Positions 44,871 to 56,106 of a stretch of 64,000 nt of DNA are shown here, one piece after another. Positions within the stretch are counted from its first letter, which is position 1. Each line of letters starts with the position of its first letter. Below the pieces are notes generated by a model that had not been told where the DNA came from, made no database searches, and saw only the letters and a list, made by a program, of their open reading frames with translations. Source of the stretch: Anthostomella pinea (lineage: Eukaryota; Ascomycota; Sordariomycetes; Xylariales; Xylariaceae); NCBI GenBank assembly GCA_963556695.1, contig CAUWAG010000003.1, forward strand, positions 5,456,001 through 5,520,000, read 5' to 3'. Made by a program: the position numbers and the translations under genes.

Positions 44871-47800
44871 ATGCTTAATGACCCTGCCCAGGAGTTCTAC
44901 TTCGATCTCTACTCGGAAGATGGTTTCGTCCAGCATGCCAAGAAGAAGAAGAAGGCGACCGCCTTCAGCTGGGATGAACCTGAGAAGAAAGACGAAGGTG
45001 GTGAAGGTGGTGGCGACGGCGGCGGCGGCGGCGGCGGAGGTGACCAAAATGGCGGAGATGCCGGCCAGGCCGGTGGAGATGCCGGCGGCAACGGGGACGG
45101 TGAGGACAAGAAGGACGATGCTGGTGACGCAAAGCCGGACGACGACTGGGGCGTTTTCGAAGCTGTCGGCAAGAAAAAGAAGAAGGGGAAAAACCAGGCG
45201 CAGGCCGAGGACACCGCTGAGCCATCGGGGACTTCAACTAAGTTCGACGCATTCCACGAGATCAAACTAGATGACCCTGCGCTCGATCTCAGTTTTGGAG
45301 GCAATGCGGCCGACACAAAGACCAATTCGTTTAGTACGTGGGGATCCAGCTGGAATACTGGCACAACGTCCACAACGTGGGACTGGTCTGGTACCAAGGC
45401 AGCTGACAAGACCGAAGACAAGGAGGACAAGAAAGATGAAGCTGAAGACAACCCGTGGAGCATCAACAGGCCCAAACCCAAGAAGAAGGGCAAGACCACT
45501 TTCAGCTTCGGTGGCTTTGACGACGTCGAGGAAGAGAAGGCTGAAGAGCCGACCGTTACCCAGGAAAACATCGAGGAAAAGAAGGACGACTTCGGCTTCG
45601 GCTTCAGCTCCGTCGCCAAGAAGGATAAGAAGAAGAAGAAGAACAGCATCTGGGACCCCGAACCCGAAGAGGAGAAGAAAGACCCGCTTGCCGAAAGTCA
45701 GGATTTAGGCGCGCCCGCCGCCCCCGCCGCCGACGACTCCTGGGGCGGCGGCTGGGGCACAACAGCCACCAAGAAGGACAAGAAGAAGAAGAAGAATAGT
45801 ATCTGGGACCCTGAGCCGGAACCCGAGAAGCCCCAGGAACCCGAGCCTGAGCCTGAGCCCGAGCCCGAGCCTGTCAAAGAGGAAGACCCCTGGGGCGATG
45901 GATGGGGCACCAAGAAGGACAAGAAGAAAAAGAAGGGCGGGATTGAGGAAGTCAAGGAGCCTGACCCACCAGCGCCCGATCCCGTGCCTGAGGCTGACGA
46001 CTTCTGGGGTGGCTTCTCCGCTTCCAAGAAGGATAAGAAGAAGAAGGGAAAGGTTGTTGAGCCTGAACCGGAACCGGAACCGCAGCCGGAACCGGAACCT
46101 GTCCCCGAGCCCGAGCCCGAGAAGAAAGAAGGAGACGACTGGATGAATTGGGGCACCACGACTAAGAAGAAGGGCAAGAAAGGCAAGATCGTCGAGGAGG
46201 TCAAGGAACCAGAACCCGAGCTAGAACCAGCACCGGAACCTGAGAAGAAGGAGGAGGATGATTTGGGCACCTGGGGAACAACTTCGAAGAAGGACAAGAA
46301 GAAGAAGAAGAAAGGCATTTTTGATGACGATGAGCCTGCCAAGGAACCTGAGCCTAAGCCCGAGCCTGAACCTGTTCCTGAGCCAGAACCCGAAAAGAAG
46401 GTGGAGGAAGATCCCTGGTCATTCGGTGCCTCAAAAAAGGATAAAAAGAAGAAGAAGAAGGGGGGTGTGCTTGAGCCTGACCCTCCCAACGAGCCAGAAC
46501 CTGAGCCGATACCTGAGCCTGAACCAGAGCCTGAACCAGAACCTATCAAGGAAGAGCAGCCTGTAGAGGATGATACTTGGGGTTCGTTCAGCACTTCTAA
46601 GAAGGACAAGAAAAAGAAGAAGAAGGGCGTCGTCGAGGAAGAGCCACCCAAAGATCCGGAGCCCCTACCAGAGCCCGAACCTGCACCTGAGCCCGAGAAG
46701 CCTGTAGAGGATGATACTTGGGGTTCGTTCAGCACTTCTAAGAAGGACAAGAAAAAGAAGAAGAAGGGCGTCGTCGAGGAAGAGCCACCCAAAGATCCGG
46801 AGCCCCTACCAGAGCCCGAACCTGCACCTGAGCCCGAGAAGCCTGTAGAGGAGGATACTTGGGGTTCGTTCAGCACTTCGAAGAAAGACAAGAAAAAGAA
46901 GAAGAAGGGAGCCGTGGAAGACCCCCCCAAAGACCCAGAGCCTGAACCTGAGCCTGAGCCTGAACCTATTCCCGAGCCTGCGCCTGAACCCCCAGCTCAA
47001 AACGATGACGACATATGGGGCTTCAGTACTTCCAAGAAGGATAAGAAGAAGAAGGGCAAAGCCGCTATCATCGAGGAACCCCCTAAGGAGCCAGAACCGC
47101 CAGCGCCTGCGCCTGCAGAGGACAAGAAGGAAGAGGACGATTTTTGGAATACTTTGGGCACATCTAAAAAGGACAAGAAAAAGAAGAAAAAGGGTGTTTT
47201 CGACGAGGAACCACCAAAGGACCCAGAACCTGCACCGGAACCAGAGCCCGAACCGGAACCGGAACCAGAGGCTCCTGCAGAAGAGCCGAGCAGTGCCTGG
47301 AGCTTTTGGGGGGCCAGCAAGAAGTCCAAGAAACCCAAAGAAGAGCCTCCGCCTGAGCCTGAGCCTGAGCCTGCTCCTGAGCCTCTGCCAGAGGATAATG
47401 GCGACGACTGGGCGAGTTTTGGCAAGAAGGACAAAAAGAAGAAGGGTAAGACGTCGACAGCACTGGTCGAATTGGACAAGGAGCCTGAACCTGAGCCTGC
47501 ACCACCTGCGGTCCCTGAAGCCGGCGACACTGGTGGTGGTGACGACTTCTGGAACACCTTCACCACTACCAAAAAGGACAAGAAAACGAAGAAGAATGCT
47601 GACGGCAGTCTCATCCCAGACTCGATCGAGGAACCCAAGACAGACGACATCTGGGCCCTTAGCACTTCCAAAAAGGACAAGAAGAAGAAGGGAAGCAAGA
47701 ATGCGCCAGTCGAGATCGAGAATGGCTCCCACCTGGATGGAATGCAACCCGACTCTGTGGAAGAAAGCAAGGGCAGCAAAGTCGACGATGATGACTGGGC

Positions 47801-50800
47801 TTGGGGCAGCTCAAAGAAGGACAAGAAGAAGTCACCGCCTCCAGCCCCGACCCCACCTTCCTTGGACATGAGTGAGCCTGGCCAAGAATTGGAGGACAAC
47901 GTCTGGGACGAAGCGAAAGCTGAAGAGGGGGACGCCGCGGCCGCTGAAGCACTTGCTGCGGAGATTGCTGCCGAAGAGGATGAACTCGCTGGTCTCACCG
48001 CCAAGGGCAAAAAGAAGAAGCTCCCCAAGAAGGACCAGAAGCGATTCGACGAGCTGACGGCGAATGCAAACCAACGCGCGGACGAACATGCGGCCAAAGA
48101 AGCCGAAGAGCAAGCGCAGCGGGAGGCTGAGGAACAGGCTGCCGCTGAAGCTTTGGAGGCCGAACAGACGGCTGCCGCCGAAGCGTTGGAGGCCGAACAG
48201 GGAGCTGCCGCCGAGGCACTCGAAGCTGAGATTGCTGCCGAGGAAGATGAACTTGCCGCACTTACAACCAAGGCCAGAAAGAAGAAGCTGACTAAAAAGG
48301 ACCAAAAGCGATTTGACGAACTGACCGAGAAGGCTGACACTCGCGCTGCGGAGAAAGCTCTCAACGGAGACGACGATGGAGCTGCACAAGCTGCAATCGA
48401 AGCCGAAGAACAGGCTGCACGTGAGGCTGAGGAACAGGCTGCACGTGACGCCGAGGAACAAGCCGCTCGTGAAGCTGAAGAAGCGGCCCAGGCTGCACGG
48501 GAGGCAGAAGAACAAGCCGAGCGCGAGCGGGAGGAGGCCGAAGCAGCTGCCAAGAAGAAATCCAAGAAGAGCTCCAAGTCAGACGACAAGAAATCGAAGT
48601 CCAGCAGCAAGGACAAGAAGAAGGACAAGGATGAAGACAAGGCCGACGACATGGACCTCGACAATGTGGACCTGACTGCTGAGCAGGCTGAGGAGATCTT
48701 GTCAGGCTTAGCGCCACCGAAGAGAGAGAAGTCCAAGGACGATGACCCATTCGCATTCTGGGGTGCCAAGTCCAAACCCAAGAGCTCATTTCCTGAAGCG
48801 GTAAGTAGCCCCTAGCCCCAGACCCCAGCCGGTCATGAAAGCAACCGGAGATTAGATGTGCTGAGTCATCCAACCCAGGTTCTCGAAGATGCCACCGTCG
48901 ACGAGGACACGCCGCCCTCTTCCATGGCCGCTCCGGCCTATCAGGACGACTTCATGCCACCCAAGAAGAGTAAGAAAGCAAGCAAACTGTCGGAAAAGCT
49001 CAGGAAGTTTGAGTCAGCCAAGGAAGAGGACCACGCCGATCTCATCGATGCGCTACCTGCACCACCACCGCCGCCGCCTGCGCCTAGCGCGCCACTATCC
49101 GGCGAGGATAAGAAGAAGTACAAGTCCTCTCAGAAAGACAGGGACACCCTCCCTGGCAGCTTCCCAATTGACGAGGATGAAGACGAGATCGTCGAGATCA
49201 TTGACATGGCGCCGGTAGAGAAGAAGCCCAGAAAGAGCAAGAAGAGCAAGTCCAAGGAAGACGCTGTCCCCCCCGCGGCTCCTCCACCACCTCCCGCCGT
49301 CCCCGACGCCCCACCCGCGCCGCCGACACCACCCCCTGAGGCCAGATCCTCCAAGAAAGAACGGCCGAAGATCAATCGCGACGCAGGTTCATCATGGGGC
49401 GCGTGGTCAGCAACTCCGCGCATGGATGAGAAGAAGCCGTCCAAGTCCAAGTCCGAGGACAAGAAGGCCAAGAAAGAGAAAGAGGAGAAAGTGTCTTCCA
49501 GGGGTTCAGCCTCGGACAAGGCCGAGCGGTCCGAGAAGAAGGCTGCAGCAACTCCGAGGCCGCGCATTAACAGCTTGTTCCAGAGCACACCTCCGCTGTC
49601 GCGTTCCATGTCAACTCGGGACAAGCGAAGTGGCACAGGCAAATCGTCGCGTCGCCATTCTCTGGATATGAACGGCGGACTCGTGTCACCACCGCCCGAA
49701 GAGACGCCCAAGATGTCGGCCAAGGCAGCCAAGATCCTCGGGGTTGGCAAGAGCCGCGGTCGCAAAAGCTCAAAGGCGCGTCCTGCCACGGATGATGACA
49801 TCGTCATGGTTGATGTCAACTCGAGCCCCGACAAGTCGGCTCGCAAGCGATCAAAGGTAAGAACGTGCCACCACACAATTTCGGGACTTTGCTAACCCAT
49901 AACAGGCCAAGCCAGATGACGACATTGTCATGGTTGATGCAGGTGGTCCCGCCGACTCATCACCCCTGAAGCGGTCGAGCTCCAGCGCTAAGAAGGGTCT
50001 GTCTGGACTATTCGGCGGCATCATGTCTTCGACTCCTCGTTCCGATCTCCGTCCCGAACCCCGTCGTCGCAACACATACCACACCACGGATGATGAGGCT
50101 AGACCTGACAAGAGGGCCAAGCGTTCTCGAGACGGTGGCAGCGTTGATGCGGATGGGGATGCAGATCGCGAAGCTCGGCGCGCTGCTCGCCGGGCAAAGA
50201 GGGCCGAGGAAAAGGCGACCAATGAGGCCCGACTTGCGAAAGAGGATAGTAAGCGTGAGAAGCGCAAGCGTCAAGAGGAGGAAGAGGAAGCTCGCCGGCA
50301 AGAGGATCGAGAGGCCAGACGCGCTGAACGCAGGGTCGCTCGCGAACGCGAAGCCGAGCGCCGCGCTGCAGAAGAGGTCGATGCAAAGGAAGCCGAGAGG
50401 GCAGAACGACGTCGCCTCCGCAAGCTCGGTAAAGAAGCTGGTGGTGGTGGTGGTAGTGGTGCCGAGGATGCAGAAGCGGAAGCGCGTCGGGTTGCTCGCG
50501 CGGATCGACGGCGCTCGCGTCAGGTTGATGCATCCGAGGACGATGAAGAGCGAAGACGAAGACGCGAAGCTAGACGGGCTGAGGAGAAGGCCAATCGTCG
50601 ACGATCCATGCCCGCGGATGGCTACGTATATCCCCAAGAACGATCTTCGCGACGCCCAGAAAACGAGGGCAAGAAGAAGAGACCAGCATGGCCCCACTCG
50701 GGCACCGACTCGTGGGTGAAGGAGACCTCGGACGCCGGCCCGCCCCCTGAGGATGGGCCCGTTACCGACGCGCCTCCCGCCACGGATGACGAGGAAGCAC

Positions 50801-51018
50801 GCCGCGCTGACCGTCGTGCGCGTCGCCGTGCGAAGTACGGTGACGGCGATGGTGAGGAAGACGACCAGCGACGACGCCGAGCACGTCGCGAGGAGCGGGA
50901 GCGGCGAGAGCGTCGCGGTGGTGGCTCTGATGGCAGTGGTGAAAAGGGGCAACGAGAGTCTGTCTTCATGGACACGACACCTCGAAGTAGCTGGTGGAAA
51001 AAGCTTGCCGGCATGTAA
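44871..51018 (+). CDS. Giant low-complexity protein with Trp/Lys modules and Pro-Glu tracts
   Basis: Exons 44871-48800, 48879-49856 and 49906-51018 give 2006 aa from the first in-frame ATG. The frame is open and coding-like back to 44634 without an ATG; an acceptor-like CCTTTAG ends at 44664, so one or more 5' exons are probably missing here. Residues up to about 1000 contain roughly 17 copies of a module: acidic residues, W or WG, a short aliphatic turn, then SKKDKKKKKKG, followed by EEPPKDPEPEPEP tracts. Two longer repeats follow (AEEDELAGLTAKGKKKKL and EEDELAALTTKARKKKL, each with KKDQKRFDEL). The C-terminal third is Arg/Glu-rich, predicted helical, and ends SSWWKKLAGM. No enzymatic domain is visible. 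A scaffold role like the fungal leashin or 'involucrin-repeat' proteins is a guess from composition. Confidence 0.8.
46560..46841 (+). repeat. 141-bp tandem duplication inside the giant gene
   Basis: CCTGTAGAGGATGATACTTG begins at 46560 and again at 46701, and a third, partly diverged copy at 46842 (CCTGTAGAGGAGGATACTTG). The exact period of 141 bp equals 47 codons. The first two copies are nearly identical; much of the mismatch is near the left end of the first. This shows recent unit duplication that keeps the frame. Confidence 0.85.
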
Positions 51019-52068
51019 GCAAGCACGGCCGAGTGCTTCCCTGGCCTGGTCGAACCCTGAAATTCTGTTTGGTGGACGTCCGGATATGATAATTGTTTGA
51101 AATGTACTGTGCTCTTTGGATTGCACTGCATATATACCCTTTGGAATGCGTTTCTTCAGCGTCGGGGTTCTCTGGGCGGTGGGTCGGTTTCAACAATGTC
51201 TGTATGTCTGTGTGAAGTGGCAAGGCTGACAGCCTGAGAGGAAGCGGGAGAGGTAATGGTGTTTTGGTGTGCTGGATCCACAGTGACAGCTGGTAGGTGG
51301 TCGGTCTGTCTGAGATCACATTTTGTTCTGATTCGAGCGGTATTGTCATATGTCGAGATATACCCCTTGCTGCCCAGCGATCTGATTAGCTAGCTATATG
51401 GATATCCAATCGTCATTTGAGTCGAATCAAGAAACAGGTGAAGCAAGAAAGAGACCTGCCCTGCTATTTACAGTCCGTTGCTACTGTACTTCGCTCGTGC
51501 ATGTGACTTGTGGTTGATCATATTGGCCGACATTGGCCAGTGGCTGTACAGGCCTGCCTCCTAGGCCTGTACGTGGTCGAGTCTTCGAAGTACCCGCGCG
51601 TGTAGTTGCATAACTCCTAGGTAGCAAGTGTATGTATCTCGCCCGCAGGTCGTGCTGGCTGAAGGGGATGAAGGGAAGGCTGCCTGCCTAGGCTACCTAC
51701 GTCGATATGCACCACCTCCATGCAGGTGTGGCAGTAGTGTACCGCAGATTAGAGACCGTCCGTTGGTTACCCGCGTACCAGTATCACGGGTACCAGTATC
51801 ACAGCGAGGATGCATGGGTTGGTAGGTAGGTCACGATATGGAAGTAAGGTAGGGGCCAGAATGGCGGTGATGAGCACCACGCGATAATATCACACCACAT
51901 GACACACTGCCTTACCTGACCCAGGTTCGGATGGATGAGAGGCAAGCTTGGGCTTTAAGGCAGGCAAACAGGCACTTAGGCAGGAGGGCAAACAGGCAAA
52001 CAAACAGCCAGACCCACGAGACCCAAGAGCACATATGATGCCCGAGAAACCGGTTTCTTCCCATCGAA
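51019..52068. other. Intergenic
   Basis: No gene supported. It includes AGGCAGG/CAAACAGGC direct repeats near 51,955-52,005 just upstream of the tRNA gene. Confidence 0.5.
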
Positions 52069-52140
52069 GCACCTATGGAGTAGTAGTTAACTCACTTCCC
52101 TCCCAAGGTAGAGACCGGGGTGCAAATCCCCGTGGGTGCA
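52069..52140 (+). tRNA. tRNA-Gly (anticodon CCC)
   Basis: A 72-nt cloverleaf. The acceptor stem GCACCTA pairs with TGGGTGC over 7 bp (one G-T) and the discriminator is A. The D-arm is GAGT/ACTC, and the anticodon arm CTTCC-CTCCCAA-GGTAG has U33 and anticodon CCC with one T-T mismatch. The variable loop is AGAC and the T-arm is CGGGG-TGCAAAT-CCCCG. Position 54 is G instead of T, so the internal B box deviates by one base. A run of eight T at 52154-52161 is a good RNA polymerase III terminator. There is no intron. The mismatch and G54 leave some chance of a pseudogene or a rare isoacceptor. Confidence 0.72.
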
Positions 52141-52153
52141 ATTACACTAAATA

Positions 52154-52161
52154 TTTTTTTT
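52154..52161 (+). terminator. RNA polymerase III T-run terminator
   Basis: Eight consecutive T bases 13 nt after the tRNA-Gly discriminator base, the normal position and form of a pol III stop. Confidence 0.7.
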
Positions 52162-52811
52162 GTCATAGGCTCTTTGATGGTTAGTATGCTGGAGGTGTTG
52201 TGTTCAGATCTTGGGCGTGTTGGTGTGTTTCATTCGCTTTTTGGGGTTCTGTGCTTCAGGCTGCCTTCATTGTTTGTCCCTTGTTTCACTTAATGTGTAG
52301 GCAGGTGGTGCTTTCTTCAACTGTCTCTTGGTCGTCCTCTAGGTACCTGTCGATACCATTCGTGCCTTCCTCGTACTCGACTTCGAGATGGCTCGTGACG
52401 TGACGATGCTTAGTCTGGTTGCAAGTTGGGAAGGTACGGTCTGTTGAGCAAGAGCTCCCCAGCTTGGCCGTTCCATTTCAAATGTCTGGTCCTCGAGGTT
52501 GCCTGATGACCCGTTTCATGGCTTCTGATCCCGTCCATCCTCCTCTCTCATCCCCTCGGTTTCTCCCTCAACTTGGCTTCCCACTACGACTTGTGTGTAC
52601 CAGTTGGGACAGAACGCCTTCATCCGCCTCTCTTCTCATGAAACAACTGGCCTAGATCCGACCCCTTCAATTCCTCCTCGGGGTCGTATTCACGTCAACT
52701 TGGCTCTCACAGGCTACGGCTTACACGTGTGCAAACGCCTTGATTCTCTACTTCTTCACACACCAAACCACCCATCTACCATAACCCCGCCCCTATCCCG
52801 ACACCAGCAAA
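52162..52811. other. Intergenic
   Basis: CT-rich leader-like sequence directly before 52812; no gene seen. Confidence 0.5.
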
Positions 52812-53717
52812 ATGGCTGCACAAGGAAAGTCTGCAACACCTCGCTTCGCCGATACGTCTTGCATGAGATGCTTCCGTCATGCATGGAACACCCATGACTG
52901 GAGCTCCGGGGAACCTGTCCAGGTGCGCTGCCAGTTCGGCCAGATCGGTGCCGGCAAGTGCGACCACTGCCGCGCCACGAAGAAGTCTTGCAACAAGGTA
53001 TGTCATATTGCATTCTGGCCTTTTGGCGGTTAGACTTCTCCTCAGATCAGGCCTGACAATCCGTAATCTAGCCGGGAAAAGCCATGACAGGAGACTGGAT
53101 GAACATGGCGATCATGGTCAACTTCGCCGAATTCTGCCTCGAACGCACCGTCGATGCAGCTGGAGATCCGGTTGGTGATGCCTCCGGCAATGCCCTGTTC
53201 AACTACCCTCTCGCCTTCCGCCAAAAGGTCTGCGGCCTTGTCTTCAGCCTCGGAGAGGCTTTCAAGGAGTCCGAGAAGTCCAATCGGGCCGTCCAGGGCG
53301 GCTCTGGCTCCCCCAAGTCAAGAACTGTATGTTGAACAGCCGAAACGGGATTACAACGCTGGTATAACATGCATCGTCGCAGGATCGTGAACGATAACAG
53401 TGGTTGGCGGACCGCCGCAAGTGCCTCATCACCATGAAACCTCGCCGTGGCCCGCAAGCGGTAAGCTGTCCCCAACATGATGTTCTGATATTGAGATACT
53501 AATGCATTGACATCAGTCCCCGCAAGATATTTCCCGCTGGAAGCTGGATGTTGCATGTCGTCTTCTCCCGGATGACGAAGGTCAGGCACCTTGGGCGCTC
53601 GCTGTTCACTCTTTCAAGGAGGAAATGTACAGCGCCGTGGTGGGTGCTGTAGGTCAGAAGGCCGCTGACGCCGATTGGGCTGCGTTCCCTTATCTCGGTG
53701 GTGCTGGCGATGATTAG
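52812..53717 (+). CDS. Small protein with extended zinc-cluster-like Cys motif
   Basis: Four exons in phase 0 throughout: 52812-52997, 53072-53326, 53401-53460 and 53517-53717, giving 233 aa. Residues 17-61 hold C-x2-C-x19-C-x9-C-x2-C-x6-C (CMRC..VRCQFGQIGAGKCDHC..SC). The second half fits Zn(II)2Cys6, but the first loop is 19 instead of 6 residues. The rest has a helical stretch MTGDWMNMAIMVNFAEFCLE, a Gly/Ser linker, KCLITMKPRRGP, and a C-terminal part with SRWKLDVACRLLPDDEG and ADWAAFPYLGGAGDD. I do not recognise a named family. In intron 2 an earlier acceptor (TCGCAG, 53382) would end the protein after four codons; the acceptor at 53400 keeps a long frame and is preferred. A DNA- or RNA-binding role is only suggested. 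Confidence 0.75.
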
Positions 53718-55406
53718 TGAGTGTCCTGGGCGTATTACTACTCCTTGCCTTTCGTGCGTGTTGGGCTGGGCCAGTACCGACGAGCATGGCCTCTGAGGTC
53801 ACTTTGAGCACTTTCTTGCCTTGATTCATTCATTGAGAGTTCTCCCATGAGTGACTGCTTCCATGGGAGGGCAAACGCATATGGCGATACGTCCGGGAGC
53901 CTTTCATGGTTGAGGGATGTAGCCTAGACTCGAGATCTTGGAACGCTATTGAGTTATCTGAAGCTGAATCTAAATTCCTATCAGTATCTTGTTGATTTTC
54001 TCCTAAAAGTGACACGGTCTTGGTGTCGATCAAGATTGATTGATTTTATTTATCGTGGGTGCAGTCCCTCAACAGGGCAAACCACGCCTCCCAGAGCCAT
54101 TGCATCGCAAGGTTGTAGAGGTGTCAGTCTAGATACATTCAGATCCGCGCACGAGCCCATCCTCGCTGTAGCGGTACCAACCTGGAGTGTCCAGATGGTT
54201 TTAGTCAATACCCAAGCACGATTCCGTCAGAAAAACCTCCTGTCCAGTGACAAAGCGACCCAGTGGACCTCAGTCCTCTGGTGTACATATCGTTCCAGTA
54301 GCCGTTCGATATATGTCGTATTGGTGGATGAAACAGGTGTTTGTTATCTGCTGGCGAGGGAAACCACAAGGGGAAAAGCCTCGCAGGAGTGGGTGTTATG
54401 GAGACAAGCTGCTTGGCTATCGGGCTCTGCGATAATGGGGCCTCTCCACTGTCGTGTGCTGGTTGTCGACTCGCACAAGCCGGGTCGGAAAGGGGGCCGT
54501 AGCAGGATTCGAACCCACTTGTTCTCGTCGCCCACCGCACAGGTGTCGATCAAGACAGTGATATATTCTTCTAGTCATCACACATAGCAAAAGAAACATC
54601 ATACGCACGCCCGATTGACGAACAACGTAGCCGAACTTGAACGGCCAAATCCTGCTTGGTCTAGAACAAGCATTCTGGCATACAGACAAAATCCCTATTA
54701 ATATGGTGTTGCTCATTAGAAAGTGCTTATTACATGAAGAGAAAACCACCCCTATGTGGGCACTACATGTAGCGTTACCCTAATCCGGAGTGTACAGATA
54801 TTTCCATGTGTGTTGGTATACACAGGAACCGTCTTCTCTCCCTAGTTTGGTTTACCCTAGGATCACTTCCCCCACATCTTCTCAAGTCACAGTCCACTGA
54901 TCCTGGTCCATCCTCATATAGAAAGTCCTCGAGGACCCATGATCGCTCTGACCAAGGCAATAGGTACTGCCTCCCTCCACGGTACCTAAAGCGAACTCAG
55001 CGGATACGTCTGCCACACCATCAAGCCTTGGGGATCCCAGAGTTCATGAGAGTCCATTCTTCTCCCGCGGTCTCACTATAAATATATTCAGAATTGTTTT
55101 ATACGTTTATTTACGTTTTAAAATATTTTATATTAAATAAAGCTATAAATAAAGCTTTTAAAGATTTTTTATACGGGCTTTAACGGCATATATAAGTACA
55201 TAACGGCTTTAACGGCTTGTATAAGCAGTAATAAAAAAGGATTTCTTATTATTATTTATTCATTTATTAGCCTTTCTTCTTTATAACACTACGCAAAGAA
55301 AGAGAAAGTTGTTGGCATATAAAGCACTTTACCATACTACATATCTTAACTCGTCTTAAAAGATGCGGTCTAGCTATCTCTCCTCCCGCTCCCTTCTGCC
55401 TACACA
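53718..55406. other. Intergenic with AT-rich patch
   Basis: No protein gene supported. 55,081-55,300 is AT-rich (RIP-like) with GGCTTTAACGGC repeated. A lone B-box-like motif lies at about 54,507-54,520 on the minus strand (GGGTTCGAATCC). Confidence 0.5.
54495..54570 (-). other. tRNA-derived relic (B-box only)
   Basis: The minus strand has GTGGG-TTCGAAT-CCTGC, a good T-arm with a consensus B box, and upstream CAC-CTGTGCG-GTG that resembles an anticodon arm. No acceptor stem can be formed. Probably a decayed tRNA or pol III element. Confidence 0.3.
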
Positions 55407-55757
55407 TCAGCAGACTGCTGAGCCTACCATGATATTGGTGCCAGGCACCTCATCCTCATCGATCCCCTGGCCCTGGACCATATCTCCATTCCCGCACGAA
55501 TCCATCACGTCCTTCGCGCGGTTTTGGAAGTAGCCCGCAACTGCGGCTACTGGGTTCGGAGTATCATTACACCAGAAGATGGCGGCGCCGTGTCTGTCGC
55601 CCGGCAGGGGGAGGCACGCAACCTTCGCGCAGTTCTTCGGCCCCGCCTCGAGGGTGAACGATCAGTGAGCCGGAAGGGAAGACATGCTCATCGCGGTGTC
55701 CGTGACGGCTGTCTTGGTCGTGTGACCGTCGCCACCCACCCCGCAGAAGTGGCACCT
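55407..55757 (-). pseudogene. Decayed paralogue of the neighbouring secreted Asp-Asn-tail protein
   Basis: An acceptor CTCCAG is followed at 55757 by a 117-codon frame with CGVGG, AIFWCNDTPNP, DMVQGQG and DEVPGTNI, aligning with CGVGG, AIIWCNDDPHK, NVRGQVF and DVLGTNV of the gene at 55988-56841. It has an internal TGA at 55664-55662 and ends at TGA 55409-55407 before the acidic tail region. No signal-peptide exon is found upstream. Sequence around both acceptors is also alike (CCCACCCCGCAG, GGCCTGG). It is a 5'-truncated, disabled tandem duplicate. Confidence 0.75.
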
Positions 55758-55987
55758 CTGGAGAATACGGTATCAGTACAGTGGCCTGGTGCGTGAGAGG
55801 GGAAAAGGACAGGGAAATAGGGAAACAGGTGTCAGAAGGCCAATAATATTTGGGGGTAAAAGACTCGTTGTTCTGCAGGGAGCTACAGTACTGAGAAGGC
55901 GTGGAAGCCTTATATAGCTACACGAAAGGTTCCTTTGTTCCCCGTATGCTTCCTGACGATAGGGAGGTAGGGAGGCTAGGAGGTAGG

Positions 55988-56028
55988 TTAAGCAATCACG
56001 TCATCCCTCGCGATCTTGAGAGCGCCGG

Positions 56029-56106
<78 letters not shown>

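Noticed and set aside
44799..48781. Long minus-strand open frames (246, 313, 410 and 594 codons) opposite the giant gene
   Set aside because: They mirror the low-complexity AAG/GAG/CCTGAG repeats of the plus strand and read as Ser/Phe or Leu/Arg runs with no domain.
50008..51126. 372-codon minus-strand frame
   Set aside because: Antisense shadow of the Arg/Glu-rich exon; no stop codons arise because of biased codon use.
53949..54587. 212-codon plus-strand frame
   Set aside because: No domain, contains the tRNA-like relic antisense, and has no plausible promoter or splice pattern.
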